From the NCBI GenBank assembly GCA_019217005.1, contig JAHBNG010000025.1, positions 1 to 64,000 of the forward strand: DNA of 64,000 nucleotides, read 5' to 3'. Shown piece after piece: positions 1 through 8,914 of the stretch (positions within the stretch are counted from its first letter, which is position 1; each line of letters opens with the position of its first letter). Source of the DNA: Chloroflexi bacterium TSY. Its GTDB lineage: Bacteria; Chloroflexota; Anaerolineae; Caldilineales; Caldilineaceae. The position numbers and the translations under genes were made by a program. The notes below the pieces were generated by a model that did no database searches, was not told the DNA's origin, and saw only the letters and a list, made by a program, of their open reading frames with translations.

Positions 1-114
1 ATCGATCACCAGATAGGCCAGTAGGGCAAGTGCTTTCCGCCGACCAAGATCCACAGGGCAGTGATCGATTCGTATTTGCGGTGGCCCGAGGAGAAAACAT
101 TGTAATTGGGTCAT
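1..114 (-). CDS. BTAD-type transcriptional regulator, N-terminal 38 residues only
   Basis: Partial gene running off the left edge. Reading the minus strand from an ATG at 114 gives 38 residues with the pattern LLGPPQI...GRRKALALLAYLVID. The three other regulators in the window start the same way (for example the gene at 3060-8543), and there it is the first part of the winged-helix domain that precedes the BTAD domain. The start codon overlaps the stop of the upstream remnant in an ATGA quartet (111-114), so translation was probably coupled. Only the N-terminus is visible; that a STAND ATPase and TPR part follow is inferred from the paralogues. Confidence 0.75.
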   Translation of the reverse strand, partial: MTQLQCFLLGPPQIRIDHCPVDLGRRKALALLAYLVID

Positions 115-528
115 AATTGTTGCTCTAACTCGTCCAACAATGCCTTGGCTTCCTTCAAATCAGCCGTGTCGAAACCTTCCGTGAACCAATTATAGATCTC
201 GGCCAGCATCCTGCGTGCTTCGATGAGCTTGCCTTGCCTTTGCCATAGTCGGGCGAGGCTGATTGAGGCTTTCAGTTCAAGGGCTTTTGCTTGCTGTCGT
301 TGGGCAACGTCTATCGCATTTTGAAAAGAGGATTCGCTATCACGCCCTCAACCCTTACGGGTAGTGCATTCCAATCTAATTTTGCATCTTCAATCCAGTT
401 TCCTTTTGCATCTTTGATTAAATCTCCCTGCTCTCGTAACATACGCAATAGCTCTACCGTAAAAAGAGCCTGGCCACCCGTATGGCAATGGACGGTGGAC
501 CAAAAAGGTGGAGACGTAAATTCGACAC
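111..528 (-). pseudogene. Remnant of a BTAD/STAND regulator with two internal deletions
   Basis: Three pieces of one ancestral regulator lie head to tail in different frames. From a GTG at 528 one frame reads SNLRLHLFGPPSIAI, the typical N-terminus of the family. From about 485 to 345 another frame reads HTGGQALFTVELL to LPVRVEGVI, which matches the end of the ATPase module of the paralogues. From about 340 to 111 a third frame reads FQNAIDVAQRQQAKALELKA through WFTEGFDTADLKEAKALLDE to a TGA stop, matching the TPR end of the gene at 13304-17048. About 420 bp remain of a gene near 3 kb. It cannot encode a working regulator. The old promoter survives at 641-651. Confidence 0.8.
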
Positions 529-640
529 AAACCCGCCTTCCTTCCAACTTCGAATGCCTTGTAGAATCAAATGTCACGAAACATTTTGCTGTAAGCCAGC
601 CATATCCAAAGGGGATGAGCCAGATAAAATGTGGACTTCT

Positions 641-651
641 ATTGTAACATA
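641..651 (-). promoter_or_regulatory. Extended -10 promoter of the decayed regulator
   Basis: The minus strand reads TATGTTACAAT, a TACAAT -10 box with an upstream TGn extension. Nearly the same string lies before the intact regulator (8611-8620) and the split one (17112-17122), each 60-110 bp from the start codon. The three-fold conservation at the same place in otherwise unlike leaders supports a real promoter. No transcript data are available here. Confidence 0.55.
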
Positions 652-912
652 GAAGGAAGGAGCCTGCCATCTACGAAAAAAACTCTTACATCTAAAATCA
701 GGATAGGTTCCCACTGGCTCAAAAAGAGTGATTCGATCTAAGCCTCAAACCGACTAGGAAGGTGGTGGAGTCCAAGGTCCAGAATCCAAGGTCCAGAGTC
801 GTTGCAGTCGTACAGCTTCGTCTGACATCTTAAGACTGTTTGGCAAAACATATCTTGCTTCGTTTGCCACAGATTTGCTTTACGAAGATGTCTAGGACCG
901 TCAGAATCCGAT

Positions 913-978
913 TGCGGCAAATTTGCGGGTTTGCAGTATAGCATCTGCGGGCTTTCTGCGAACAGCAGCGGATACACT
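913..978 (+). promoter_or_regulatory. P1: BTAD/SARP-type promoter with heptamer array
   Basis: TGCGGCA (913), TGCGGGT (924), TGCGGGC (946) and TGCGAAC (957) lie on an 11-bp grid with slot 935 empty. A -10-like TACACT starts at 973, 16 bp after the start of the last heptamer. Spacing is identical in P2, P3 and P5. It faces the lipoprotein gene at 1040 and lies divergent to the decayed regulator at 111-528. No -35 box is evident, as expected for activator-dependent SARP promoters. Apart from this and the minus-strand -10 box, the 529-1039 stretch shows nothing I can name. Confidence 0.7.
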
Positions 979-1039
979 GGAGGCGTACGGATAACGATTT
1001 AACTCACTCCAATTTTCAGTTCATAAGGAAAGGTGAAAG

Positions 1040-2053
1040 ATGAACAAATTCCATTCAATCATGACCATCGCCTTGACGACCGTGTTGGCGATCATCGTTA
1101 CAGCTTGTGTCCCAATTGCAGATGCCAGCGTCGAAGAGGGCGCAACAGTGGCAGAAACAACCGACTTAACCGTATCAGAACAAAAAGAGATGGTCAGACG
1201 CTATTTCGAGGAGCTTTGGCACCAGGGCAATGAGGAGGTGATCGAGGAGCTTTTTCACCCCAATCAACTCTTTACAGGCCCATCTAGCTTGGGCGTTGTG
1301 CTAGAAGGACAGGAGGGTAGAAGGCAGCTCTATCATGCATACCAGACTGCTTTCCCTGATGATCTGCATTTCGATCTACAAGAGGTTGTTGCCGATGGAA
1401 ATAAGGTAGTTGCATACTGGATTGGAACGGGCACGAATACAGGTCCGCACTTTAAATTCGGCGACCCCACCGGCAAAAGCGTCGTTGCTCCGGGTATTAG
1501 TATCTTTACCTTTGAGGAGGGCCAGATCATCGACGAGATCGCCATTTGGGATGAATTGTACTCCTATCAGCAGCTGGGTGTTAAACCACCCGTATTGGTG
1601 GAAGAGAGCGGCCTGACCGAAGCCGAGCAAAAAGAGTTGATTCTACATTACTTCGACGAATACTGGAACGCACGCAACACAGATGTGATCAGCGAAATTT
1701 TCACCGAGAACAACGTCTTTTATGCGACGGAAAGCTCGGGTGTCGTTCTGCATGGTTACGAAGGCCGAGAACAGTTGCGGGCCGCATATAACGCGGCGTG
1801 GCCGGACCTTCACCTGCAAGTAGAGACCGTCGTGGTTGATGGCAACCAGGCGATGGTGCATTGGATTGGCACTGCTACACAGGCAGTTGAATTTATGGGC
1901 GTCCCTCCGATCGGCGAGCCGGTGAGCGCCCACGGCATGACGGTCTTTACCTTTGCGAATGGCCGGATCGAGACCGAGCGGGCCCTGTGGGATGAATTAT
2001 ACCGTGCGCAACAGCATGGCGTCACGCTCAGCACGCTGGAAGGCGAGGAATAA
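1040..2053 (+). CDS. Lipoprotein with two SnoaL/NTF2-like domains
   Basis: The 337-residue product starts with a lipoprotein signal (hydrophobic segment ending VTACVP, predicted acylated Cys at about 23). Two tandem copies of an NTF2-like fold of the SnoaL type follow, at about residues 48-180 and 195-330. Both share the pattern EQKE(M/L)(V/I)xxYF(D/E)E, a GxEGR(E/R)QL element and an ending WDELY. SnoaL-like domains include polyketide cyclases and ester hydrolases, but many have no known activity and no substrate can be assigned. A good ribosome site (AAGGAAAGGTG) precedes the ATG. Promoter P1 lies upstream, so control by a BTAD activator is likely, and a strong hairpin at 2180-2212 follows. 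Confidence 0.85.
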   Translation: MNKFHSIMTIALTTVLAIIVTACVPIADASVEEGATVAETTDLTVSEQKEMVRRYFEELWHQGNEEVIEELFHPNQLFTGPSSLGVVLEGQEGRRQLYHAYQTAFPDDLHFDLQEVVADGNKVVAYWIGTGTNTGPHFKFGDPTGKSVVAPGISIFTFEEGQIIDEIAIWDELYSYQQLGVKPPVLVEESGLTEAEQKELILHYFDEYWNARNTDVISEIFTENNVFYATESSGVVLHGYEGREQLRAAYNAAWPDLHLQVETVVVDGNQAMVHWIGTATQAVEFMGVPPIGEPVSAHGMTVFTFANGRIETERALWDELYRAQQHGVTLSTLEGEE

Positions 2054-2068
2054 TTGACGGCGTATCTC

Positions 2069-2125
2069 CAAAGTGTGTGAATGGCGGCCGCTCAGTCAGA
2101 GAACCTACTCCACTTACACACTTTG
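2069..2125. repeat. 57-bp inverted-repeat element
   Basis: CAAAGTGTGTGA (2069-2080) is mirrored by TTACACACTTTG (2114-2125) with one mismatch, and pairing extends further inward. Only one copy was noticed. It may be a tiny MITE or a transcript hairpin after the lipoprotein gene. Confidence 0.45.
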
Positions 2126-2179
2126 TGATACATATTCGAATCGTTCAATTGCCACAAAGTAGAACGAACACCATGAAAT

Positions 2180-2212
2180 GAGCCGGAGTTTCTTTCCCCG
2201 AAACTCCGGCTC
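2180..2212 (+). terminator. Perfect 13-bp hairpin after the lipoprotein gene
   Basis: GAGCCGGAGTTTC (2180-2192) pairs perfectly with GAAACTCCGGCTC (2200-2212) around a 7-nt loop. No U-run follows, so intrinsic termination is plausible but not certain. Confidence 0.5.
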
Positions 2213-2245
2213 ACTACCAATTTAGGCAAGGTAAGGATTTTTATC

Positions 2246-2311
2246 TGCGAAGAATTTGCGAGGCAATCAAGTCCTTTTTGCGAAGTTTATGCGAAAGTTC
2301 GTGGCTATACT
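2246..2311 (+). promoter_or_regulatory. P2: BTAD/SARP-type promoter with heptamer array
   Basis: TGCGAAG (2246), TGCGAGG (2257), TGCGAAG (2279) and TGCGAAA (2290) are followed by a -10 TATACT at 2306. Spacing is 11-22-11-16, with slot 2268 empty. It is the cleanest example of the array. The next gene starts 220 bp further on (2533), because two repeat elements (2323-2463) have landed in the leader. Confidence 0.75.
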
Positions 2312-2322
2312 AATTGCAACAT

Positions 2323-2382
2323 CACTTAAACTTCGGACCATCGACCCTCGACAAATACCGCTCCGATGGTCCGAAGTTTAAG
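2323..2382. repeat. Family C palindromic element, copy 1
   Basis: A perfect 19-bp inverted repeat, CTTAAACTTCGGACCATCG (2325-2343) with its mirror at 2364-2382. It begins about a dozen bases after the -10 box of P2, so it would be at the very 5' end of the transcript. Ends resemble copies at 47651, 50334 and 51981 (TTAAACTTCG...CGAAGTTTAA). Confidence 0.7.
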
Positions 2383-2463
2383 AACCTATCCGAAAAGTGG
2401 TTGTGAGTCCAACCAGCCTCTCGGGTGAGAATACATCGTCACAGAGATTTTCGGATAAGCACT
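2381..2463. mobile_element. Family B MITE-like element, copy 1 (about 82 bp)
   Basis: Ends TATCCGAAAA / TTTTCGGATA, with a near-identical left half to the copy at 19860. It abuts the family C palindrome directly, as if inserted into its end. Other copies are at 41995 and 52788. Confidence 0.75.
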
Positions 2464-2532
2464 AAGTGGCATCTTTATAAGAACAGAAACGAACACTGTA
2501 CAATTCGAATTATCGAGAAGGGAGTGAGATAG

Positions 2533-2853
2533 ATGATCAACTTATTCGTTCGGTGGGTCAATGTGACGCAAGGAATCAACGTCAAAACTCTTTCCCAGCA
2601 AGAGCTAGAGGACTTGTTTGAAGAGGCTGGTACATTTGGTGAAGCGCAGCAGTTCCTGGACAATGCCGTCGAACAGGAACTAGAACGACGCAAAAGGGGA
2701 CGTGTAAGATTCAAGCAGTATGTCTCTCAAGGCGCAGTATTGTTCAATGACGTCGTGACCTATTTTATTCGCAGAGATCGCAGCTTAGCCGCGTCTGACC
2801 TAGATGGCCCATTTCTCACAACGATGTCGCCGGGGGCAACTAAATTAAAATAA
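2533..2853 (+). CDS. Hypothetical protein, 106 aa, BTAD-regulon candidate
   Basis: I do not recognise this small protein. A strong ribosome site (GAAGGGAGTG) sits just before the ATG, and the BTAD-type promoter P2 lies upstream, so it is probably a real gene. The middle (about residues 20-60) is charged and likely helical (SQQELEDLFEEAGTFGEAQQ onward, then an ERRKRGRVRF stretch). There is no signal peptide or membrane segment. It could be a small cytosolic or DNA/RNA-associated protein, but that is a guess. Its leader has been lengthened by two inserted repeat elements. Confidence 0.55.
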   Translation: MINLFVRWVNVTQGINVKTLSQQELEDLFEEAGTFGEAQQFLDNAVEQELERRKRGRVRFKQYVSQGAVLFNDVVTYFIRRDRSLAASDLDGPFLTTMSPGATKLK

Positions 2854-2974
2854 AGCTTTAGAAGATATCAAAATAATTTACATTGTGAAAAGTAAATCCC
2901 TGAATGGTGAACGTTGGAAATCTCGGTTCTTTCAATATTGCTAAAACGGGGCATTTCGGTTGACACGTCTCGGT

Positions 2975-3016
2975 TTCCGGGCATCTTGCCCATCAGAGTG
3001 GACAAGATGCCCGGAA
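2975..3016. terminator. 14-bp hairpin between convergent genes
   Basis: TTCCGGGCATCTTG (2975-2988) pairs perfectly with CAAGATGCCCGGAA (3003-3016). It lies between the convergent ends of the 2533 gene and the regulator ending at 3060, where a bidirectional terminator is expected. No T-run is present. Confidence 0.5.
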
Positions 3017-3059
3017 CCAAATCGGTAGAAATCACCACTACTTCAGGTGCTTGTTGAAC

Positions 3060-6000
3060 CTAGGTAGCGAGGTGTGGATACGTTTCCTCCAAATGCCTGA
3101 CTTTCATCGTGGCGCCCCAACGGTGATAGCTTGTGTGCGCTTCTGCGAGATAGAGATTGGCAAACTTGGTTTTTCCTTTATTCAACCAAAATCGGGCGGC
3201 CAACTCGTTGGATAGTGCTTCATGTTGGGTGAAGCCATTCTCCGCAGCTGATTCAATGGCCTGGTCATACAACTCCATGGCTGCCAGTTCTTCACCCGTG
3301 ATTCGAGCCATCTCTGCTTTTACCAATAAATTTGCGTGGTCAAAATTCTCCAGGCAATTGTCCGCCCAGATCTGTAATTGTTGTTGGTTTGCTTTTAGCT
3401 TCTCCCAGTAGTGCTGTTGATCGGTCGATGATCCATCTTCATAGAGAGCGGCGAGTATAAGCGAGTAGTAAAAATAGTGCTCAAATATGGAAATCTGACT
3501 CGTTGCACCATCGACCCTCTTCTCTGCACATTGTGCCATCTTTAGAGCGCTCGGAATCTCATTGTAGAGAAGTGCGAGATGCGTCTTACGAACATAGTAC
3601 CAGAAGGTCAGATGATCATAGGATGTTTTGATTGCTTCATCAAGAATCTTCGCATCATCAATGTCTGTACTCTTGAGAGATGTCCGTGTCTCGGTCAGCC
3701 CTTTCAGGGCGAGCATGCTTTGCTTCTCAATGAGGACCAGCTCGAGGCACGGATTTTTCGTTGCCTCCAGGAACCCTTCATATTTTTCAATTTCCTCGTT
3801 GATAAAGTTCAGTTTGTGGCCTGTTGTCAGATATCCTAAGATGAGCATGGCGCAGGAAAAATCAGTATGGAGCAGATCGCCCGATTCCTGTCCTGCTTGG
3901 TACGCCTTTCGAAGTAGTGAATTGCCGATCTTTTTCGGTGTACACCAGTGAGAAGTGATGGCAGCGTAATAGTATGCCTTACATCTGAATTCCACGTTGT
4001 TGAAGGTCTCGCTCAACATCATACCCAGTTGGGCCAGTTCGTAGCTGAGTTTGTATTCTCCCAGCGTTGTTCCCAGCATTTGACCACACGAACCATAGGC
4101 AACGACAGATGCGGTCGCATATCCATACGTCAGTGAACAATTGACCGCTTTCAGCCGCAGAAGAAGTGCAAGTTTCGGTCGAGCCACATTGAAAGGGGAG
4201 TAGAGATAGCTGGCTAACCTGAGAAACATGCGTTTCTCTGGATCTGCCATCTCTGGGATGTCGAGCATGCTTTCGGGCGTTCGATCCGCTAAGTTGGCCT
4301 TGAGCGCCTTGAGCTCCAGTTCAATTCTCACGTCCACATCTGCTTCCGGCAAAGCGACGCCAAACAATTTGAGGCTTTCTGTCCCGACACGTGCTGCTTC
4401 AACAAATTGGTTCAGATTCGTATATTGAAGAATCTGGATGGCATAGACCTTTGCTTTGTCAATGTTCGTCCGCGCCTGCTTGAACAGAGTCGGGAAAAGC
4501 GCTTCCGCTCGTTCATATCCCCCACACAAGTATTCGCATTCTGCAGCTTCAAGATGAATCTCAAATGCCAGCTCGTAATCGTCCGTCCAAGTTTCCTGGG
4601 GCAGGAGTTCAATGCCGACCACAAAATAACCGCTTGCAGCTTGATAGGCAGTCGAACGTTTGGCTTTTTGACCAGCCATCAAGTTGAGTTTGGCAAGGTT
4701 GTTACGCTCATTCCTATCAGCCAGCAGTTCCCGCCCCAAATTCAGTTGATCGACAATATCAAAGATCCGGTCTGCCAGTATATGCTCACCAGTTCGTTTG
4801 AGTAAGAGTTGACCAATTATGTAATGCAGCTCCGTTTTATCCTCTTCAGAAATCAGACGATAGGCCGCTTCTTGAATGCGGTCATGATAAAATTGATACG
4901 TCTCGTCGATCTTGACAATCAGCCCCTCCTTTACACATCGCCGCAACTGCGCCTCTATTTCTGCTGTGGGCTGTTCTCGGAGTGCAGCAATTATCTTAGG
5001 ATCAAAGTGGTTGCCGATGCAGGCTGCTAGTTTTAGAGCGTCTTGAACTCGTTTAGGCAACTGGCTGATTTTATTGACCATCAACTCAACCACATTCTCG
5101 GTTGGTGGCTTTTGTTCAATTTTTGCCATCTCCCAACGCCATGCCTCGCTGATCGGGTCGAAGCGCAGCATGTCTTCTTCGTAGAGAGCAGTTAGAAATG
5201 CCTTCACAAAGAATGGATTGCCCTCCGTCCTGTGCAAGACCAATTCGGCCAATGATTGCACTTGTTCATACGAACAGTCGAGGAGGTCGGCGATGAGTTG
5301 GTTGACGGTTGGTCGCTTCAGGGGGTCCAGGGTGATTTCATGGATATGCGCGCCCTCTTTCATCATCTCGTCCAACTGGATAGAGAGTGGATGATGGCGA
5401 TCCACCTCATTGTCTCGATAGGCACCAATCAGAAAGAGGCTGCTTTCATCTCTCTTGATGGCGAATGTTTGGAGCAGATCCAAGCTTGCCAAGTCTGCCC
5501 ACTGCAAATCATCGAGAAAGAGCACCAACGGATGTTCTCTCCGCGCAAAGACAGTCGCAAATTGCCCGAAGACCCGCCTGAATCGATTTTGCGCTTCGGT
5601 TGTGCCCAGTGAGGGCACGGGTGGCTGTTTTCCGACAATCTGGGCAAGCTCTGGGATCACATCGACGATCACTTGTCCATTCGAGCCCAATGCGTCGAGT
5701 AACTTCCTCTTCCAGCGGACAATCGATGGCCCACTCTCGATCATCATCTGTCGCACCAACTCTTGAAACGCCTGTATAATTGCACTATATGGAACGTTGC
5801 GGTTGAGTTGGTCAAATTTGCCGCTGATAAAGTAGCCATTTTGGCGCTGAATCGACTCGTGAATTGCATGAATCAAGGAGGTCTTCCCAATCCCGGCATA
5901 GCCAGTGACCAGCAGCACTTCCGTCGTTCCACAGCTAACCCGATCAAAGGCGGCCAGCAGTGCCTCAATTTCCTGCTCACGACCATAGAGCTTTTCTGGG

Positions 6001-8543
6001 AACTCGAAGCGGTCAACAATATCGTATCGATCTGGAAGCAAGTCGCTACTTTGATGCCTTGATGTGAGCTGTTGCAGAGATGTATGCAGGTCCGAGCTGA
6101 GTGCCGTTTGCCTCTTCACTTCCAGCCTTACCTGCTCGGGAGTCTCTGTCAGTGACTCGAGCAATGAGAGTCCCTGCGAGAAGTAGGACATCGCTTCCTG
6201 GATCGCGTACTTTTCCGATGCTTTGTCTCCAGCATGTTGCAGATATGGAATCGCGCGTTCTGGTAGCTCTGCCTCTTGGTAATGCCACGCCAACTGGCCC
6301 GCAACTTCCCCGCATTGATCTGCATACAGTTTCTCTAGCGCAATGGCGATGTCCTCGTGTAAGTAACAGCGCTCTGCGTCGCTCAATCGATTATACAGAT
6401 ATTTCTGGTAGAGATTGTGACGAAAGCGATAACGAGACAACCGCTGCTGGCCCACCCGCTTCACACCTTGTGACTCCACCAGATAACTCTGCTTTCCAAG
6501 TTCACGGCTGAGCTGACGAACCAATTTTCGCGGCTCGATGTCTTGCACCTGGGCGATAACCTCGACGGTGAATTCTTCGCCTTCAGCGCAAGCAACGGCC
6601 AGGATCTCGTGCAATTCTTTGTCCAGGAGACCGATACGCTTTTCAATGGCGCCCTCAACTCTGGCGGGCAGGGCATCCCAGTCCAACTGAGCAGCTTCTA
6701 CCCAGTATCCTCTCTCGTCTTGCAGCAGGTCGCCCTGATCCTGCAGGGTGCGCAGCAGTTCCACAGTGAAGAGTGCATGGCCACCCGTGTGACGCAGGAG
6801 CGCCTCACGAAATGCCTCGTCTAGTCGATTCGGCTCACTGTCGATCAACTTGCCGGTGAATTCGCGCAACTCGGATTTTTGTAGCTCGTTCAAGTCTATC
6901 CAAACATCGCCCTCTTGTCGCTTGAGTTCGCTGGCGATCTGCTGCAACGGATGCTGCTCATCGTTACGGTCTGCGGCAATGTCCTCGGGGCGATAGGCCC
7001 CAATCAGAAGCAGCCTGCTCTGCCCAATACGCCGGGCTACATGAAAGAGTAGATTGGCCGATGCACCGTCCACCCAGTGTAAATCATCAAGAATAAGCAC
7101 AAGTGGCTTTTGAGCTGTCATGGCCTGCAACACAGTTGTAATCTGTTCAAAGATACGGCTTTGGTCGAGATCAGGAAAGCCCATTTGCTCCTGTTGAGCC
7201 ATGTGGGTCATTAACTGATCGACCCACGCTCGCTTCTGTGGTACAAGCTGTGCCGCTCTCTGAACCAACCCGTTGCCAGAGACAAAGCGGTCGATCAATT
7301 CCGGTCCATCTTCCACCAAAATGCGCCCTGATTCTGGCAAGAAATACTGCAAGAGAACTACATTTTCCTGCGAGACTTGTCGGGTGCTCTCTTCGTCCTC
7401 TACGTTGGTACCGAGTACAACCGATACGTCGGCTGTGAGCATGGCGAGTAGTTCGCGGAAGGGCAGGTAGGGATCGCCGCTGCCGGTTTGAGCGTTGCAG
7501 TTGCCATAGGCTACTAACAGGTTGGGATGGGTATCCTGGCTGCGTCGGATAAACTCACTCACCAGAGCCGTCTTGCCCGCACCCGCTTCGCCTGTCACAA
7601 ATATGACGTGGCCCTGACCCGAAAGTGCTCTCTGCAAGAAGGCATCCATTCTCCTCAGTTCGCGATTGCGGCCAACAAACAGAGTCGGCTCGTCAGGCTG
7701 TGGCACGGCCAATGGAGGCACCATCGGTACTGATACTGCGCCATATGGCGGAGAAGCAGGTTCATCTCCGCCGGGGGCGAACGGTGTTGATACCTGGCCA
7801 GCCTTGATGGCTTCAAAGAGTTCAACGGTGGCTGCGTCTGCCCCAACACCCACCTCATCTTGCAAGATCCGTTCGCAATCATGAAATTGACGCAGAGCCG
7901 CCGTCTGTTGGCCGGACCAGGCGTAGAGCAACATCAACTGGCGATGGGCTTGCTCATGCAATCGATCTAAACTGAGCCAGCGTTGTGCGAGGGAAATTGC
8001 CGAGTCATGGTCTTCCTGGGCAGAATGAAGTTGGGAAAGCTGTTCCAATATCTGCCCTAGCTGCTGCTGGAGCGACTGCGTTTGCAGGGTAAGCCAGTCG
8101 TCAAAGGCTGGGCTGTCGGGCAAGGAAAAGTCAGCCATAAAGTCGCCTTGGTAGCGATTCACTGCCGTGGTTAGCAGAGCGAGTTGCTCTTCCCGTGCAT
8201 GCTCATCTGCCATCATCCCTTGGCTTACCAACTGCTGAAAGTCGACCACGTCCACCCACGTATCGGATTTTGGACTAATACCAATGCGCTGCCGATCGGC
8301 GAGCAGCCATCCTTCACCAAGCGTTCGGTTTAGATAGGAGAGTGTGCGGCTGAGGTCGGTGCGGGCGTCGCACTGACTGTACTCTGGCCAAAAGAATGCC
8401 GCCAGACTATCACGGCTTTGGGGCTGTTGTTCGATCGCCAGATAGGCCAGGAGTGCCAACGCTTTACGACGACTCAATGACAGCGGGTCATCGTCTAATT
8501 CGATACGCGGTGGGCCCAAAAAATAGAGCCTGAGGTACGACAT
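3060..8543 (-). CDS. BTAD regulator fused to a second STAND ATPase module, 1827 aa
   Basis: Order of parts: winged-helix DNA-binding domain (about 1-100), BTAD helical domain (about 115-250), first AAA/STAND module with Walker A GEAGAGKT near 314 and Walker B LVLILDDLHWVD near 483, a linker with TPR-like helices, a second STAND module with Walker A GYAGIGKT near 881 and Walker B LVLFLDDLQWAD near 1009, and about 600 residues of TPR-like helices. The second half resembles the predicted-ATPase module (COG3899 type) usually found in multi-domain Ser/Thr or histidine kinases, here joined to a SARP-like activator. Typical BTAD-STAND proteins have one ATPase and about 1000 residues. This is the only intact regulator of its kind in the window and the best candidate activator of P1-P5. 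It is divergent to the LamG gene behind P3. Confidence 0.9.
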   Translation of the reverse strand: MSYLRLYFLGPPRIELDDDPLSLSRRKALALLAYLAIEQQPQSRDSLAAFFWPEYSQCDARTDLSRTLSYLNRTLGEGWLLADRQRIGISPKSDTWVDVVDFQQLVSQGMMADEHAREEQLALLTTAVNRYQGDFMADFSLPDSPAFDDWLTLQTQSLQQQLGQILEQLSQLHSAQEDHDSAISLAQRWLSLDRLHEQAHRQLMLLYAWSGQQTAALRQFHDCERILQDEVGVGADAATVELFEAIKAGQVSTPFAPGGDEPASPPYGAVSVPMVPPLAVPQPDEPTLFVGRNRELRRMDAFLQRALSGQGHVIFVTGEAGAGKTALVSEFIRRSQDTHPNLLVAYGNCNAQTGSGDPYLPFRELLAMLTADVSVVLGTNVEDEESTRQVSQENVVLLQYFLPESGRILVEDGPELIDRFVSGNGLVQRAAQLVPQKRAWVDQLMTHMAQQEQMGFPDLDQSRIFEQITTVLQAMTAQKPLVLILDDLHWVDGASANLLFHVARRIGQSRLLLIGAYRPEDIAADRNDEQHPLQQIASELKRQEGDVWIDLNELQKSELREFTGKLIDSEPNRLDEAFREALLRHTGGHALFTVELLRTLQDQGDLLQDERGYWVEAAQLDWDALPARVEGAIEKRIGLLDKELHEILAVACAEGEEFTVEVIAQVQDIEPRKLVRQLSRELGKQSYLVESQGVKRVGQQRLSRYRFRHNLYQKYLYNRLSDAERCYLHEDIAIALEKLYADQCGEVAGQLAWHYQEAELPERAIPYLQHAGDKASEKYAIQEAMSYFSQGLSLLESLTETPEQVRLEVKRQTALSSDLHTSLQQLTSRHQSSDLLPDRYDIVDRFEFPEKLYGREQEIEALLAAFDRVSCGTTEVLLVTGYAGIGKTSLIHAIHESIQRQNGYFISGKFDQLNRNVPYSAIIQAFQELVRQMMIESGPSIVRWKRKLLDALGSNGQVIVDVIPELAQIVGKQPPVPSLGTTEAQNRFRRVFGQFATVFARREHPLVLFLDDLQWADLASLDLLQTFAIKRDESSLFLIGAYRDNEVDRHHPLSIQLDEMMKEGAHIHEITLDPLKRPTVNQLIADLLDCSYEQVQSLAELVLHRTEGNPFFVKAFLTALYEEDMLRFDPISEAWRWEMAKIEQKPPTENVVELMVNKISQLPKRVQDALKLAACIGNHFDPKIIAALREQPTAEIEAQLRRCVKEGLIVKIDETYQFYHDRIQEAAYRLISEEDKTELHYIIGQLLLKRTGEHILADRIFDIVDQLNLGRELLADRNERNNLAKLNLMAGQKAKRSTAYQAASGYFVVGIELLPQETWTDDYELAFEIHLEAAECEYLCGGYERAEALFPTLFKQARTNIDKAKVYAIQILQYTNLNQFVEAARVGTESLKLFGVALPEADVDVRIELELKALKANLADRTPESMLDIPEMADPEKRMFLRLASYLYSPFNVARPKLALLLRLKAVNCSLTYGYATASVVAYGSCGQMLGTTLGEYKLSYELAQLGMMLSETFNNVEFRCKAYYYAAITSHWCTPKKIGNSLLRKAYQAGQESGDLLHTDFSCAMLILGYLTTGHKLNFINEEIEKYEGFLEATKNPCLELVLIEKQSMLALKGLTETRTSLKSTDIDDAKILDEAIKTSYDHLTFWYYVRKTHLALLYNEIPSALKMAQCAEKRVDGATSQISIFEHYFYYSLILAALYEDGSSTDQQHYWEKLKANQQQLQIWADNCLENFDHANLLVKAEMARITGEELAAMELYDQAIESAAENGFTQHEALSNELAARFWLNKGKTKFANLYLAEAHTSYHRWGATMKVRHLEETYPHLAT

Positions 8544-8610
8544 GGTGTTTTGCAGTCAGAATAGAGCAAAATGTTTCGGAAGGTGTGTTGATACTTGTTG
8601 CCAGAACAGA

Positions 8611-8620
8611 ATTGTAACAT
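8611..8620 (-). promoter_or_regulatory. Extended -10 promoter of the 1827-aa regulator
   Basis: The minus strand reads ATGTTACAAT, a TGn-TACAAT box about 68 bp before the ATG at 8543. The same motif precedes two other regulators in the window. Confidence 0.55.
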
Positions 8621-8680
8621 AGGATGTGATGCTCCGCTAGCGTCCCATTTTTGCTGCACCCGATACAGTAAATTCTATCA

Positions 8681-8757
8681 TGCGAAGAATTTGCGAAGGA
8701 TACGCGAAGCGAACTCCCTCTTCGTGCGATGGTCCTGCGAAAGGCGGCGGCTATACT
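8681..8757 (+). promoter_or_regulatory. P3: BTAD/SARP-type promoter with five heptamers
   Basis: TGCGAAG (8681), TGCGAAG (8692), CGCGAAG (8703), TGCGATG (8725) and TGCGAAA (8736) precede TATACT at 8752. The core grid is the same as in P1, P2 and P5, with slot 8714 empty, and there is one extra heptamer upstream. It sits in the divergent gap (8544-8914) between the intact regulator and the LamG-type gene it faces. Confidence 0.75.
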
Positions 8758-8914
8758 CACAAACGTCCGGACAAACAAATTGAACCGAACTTTATAAACG
8801 AAAGGCAAGCCCAGACATAATCCAAATTATCCTGATCTAGGACCAAATCGTCACGACATCGTGGCAAATGTGTGTGAACACTTGCACAAAAACAAAAATA
8901 AAGGAAATCAAATC

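Noticed and set aside
311..670. 119-codon minus-strand gene
   Set aside because: The N-terminal half is out of frame with the regulator start at 528 and has no match. It is an open frame through a decayed regulator.
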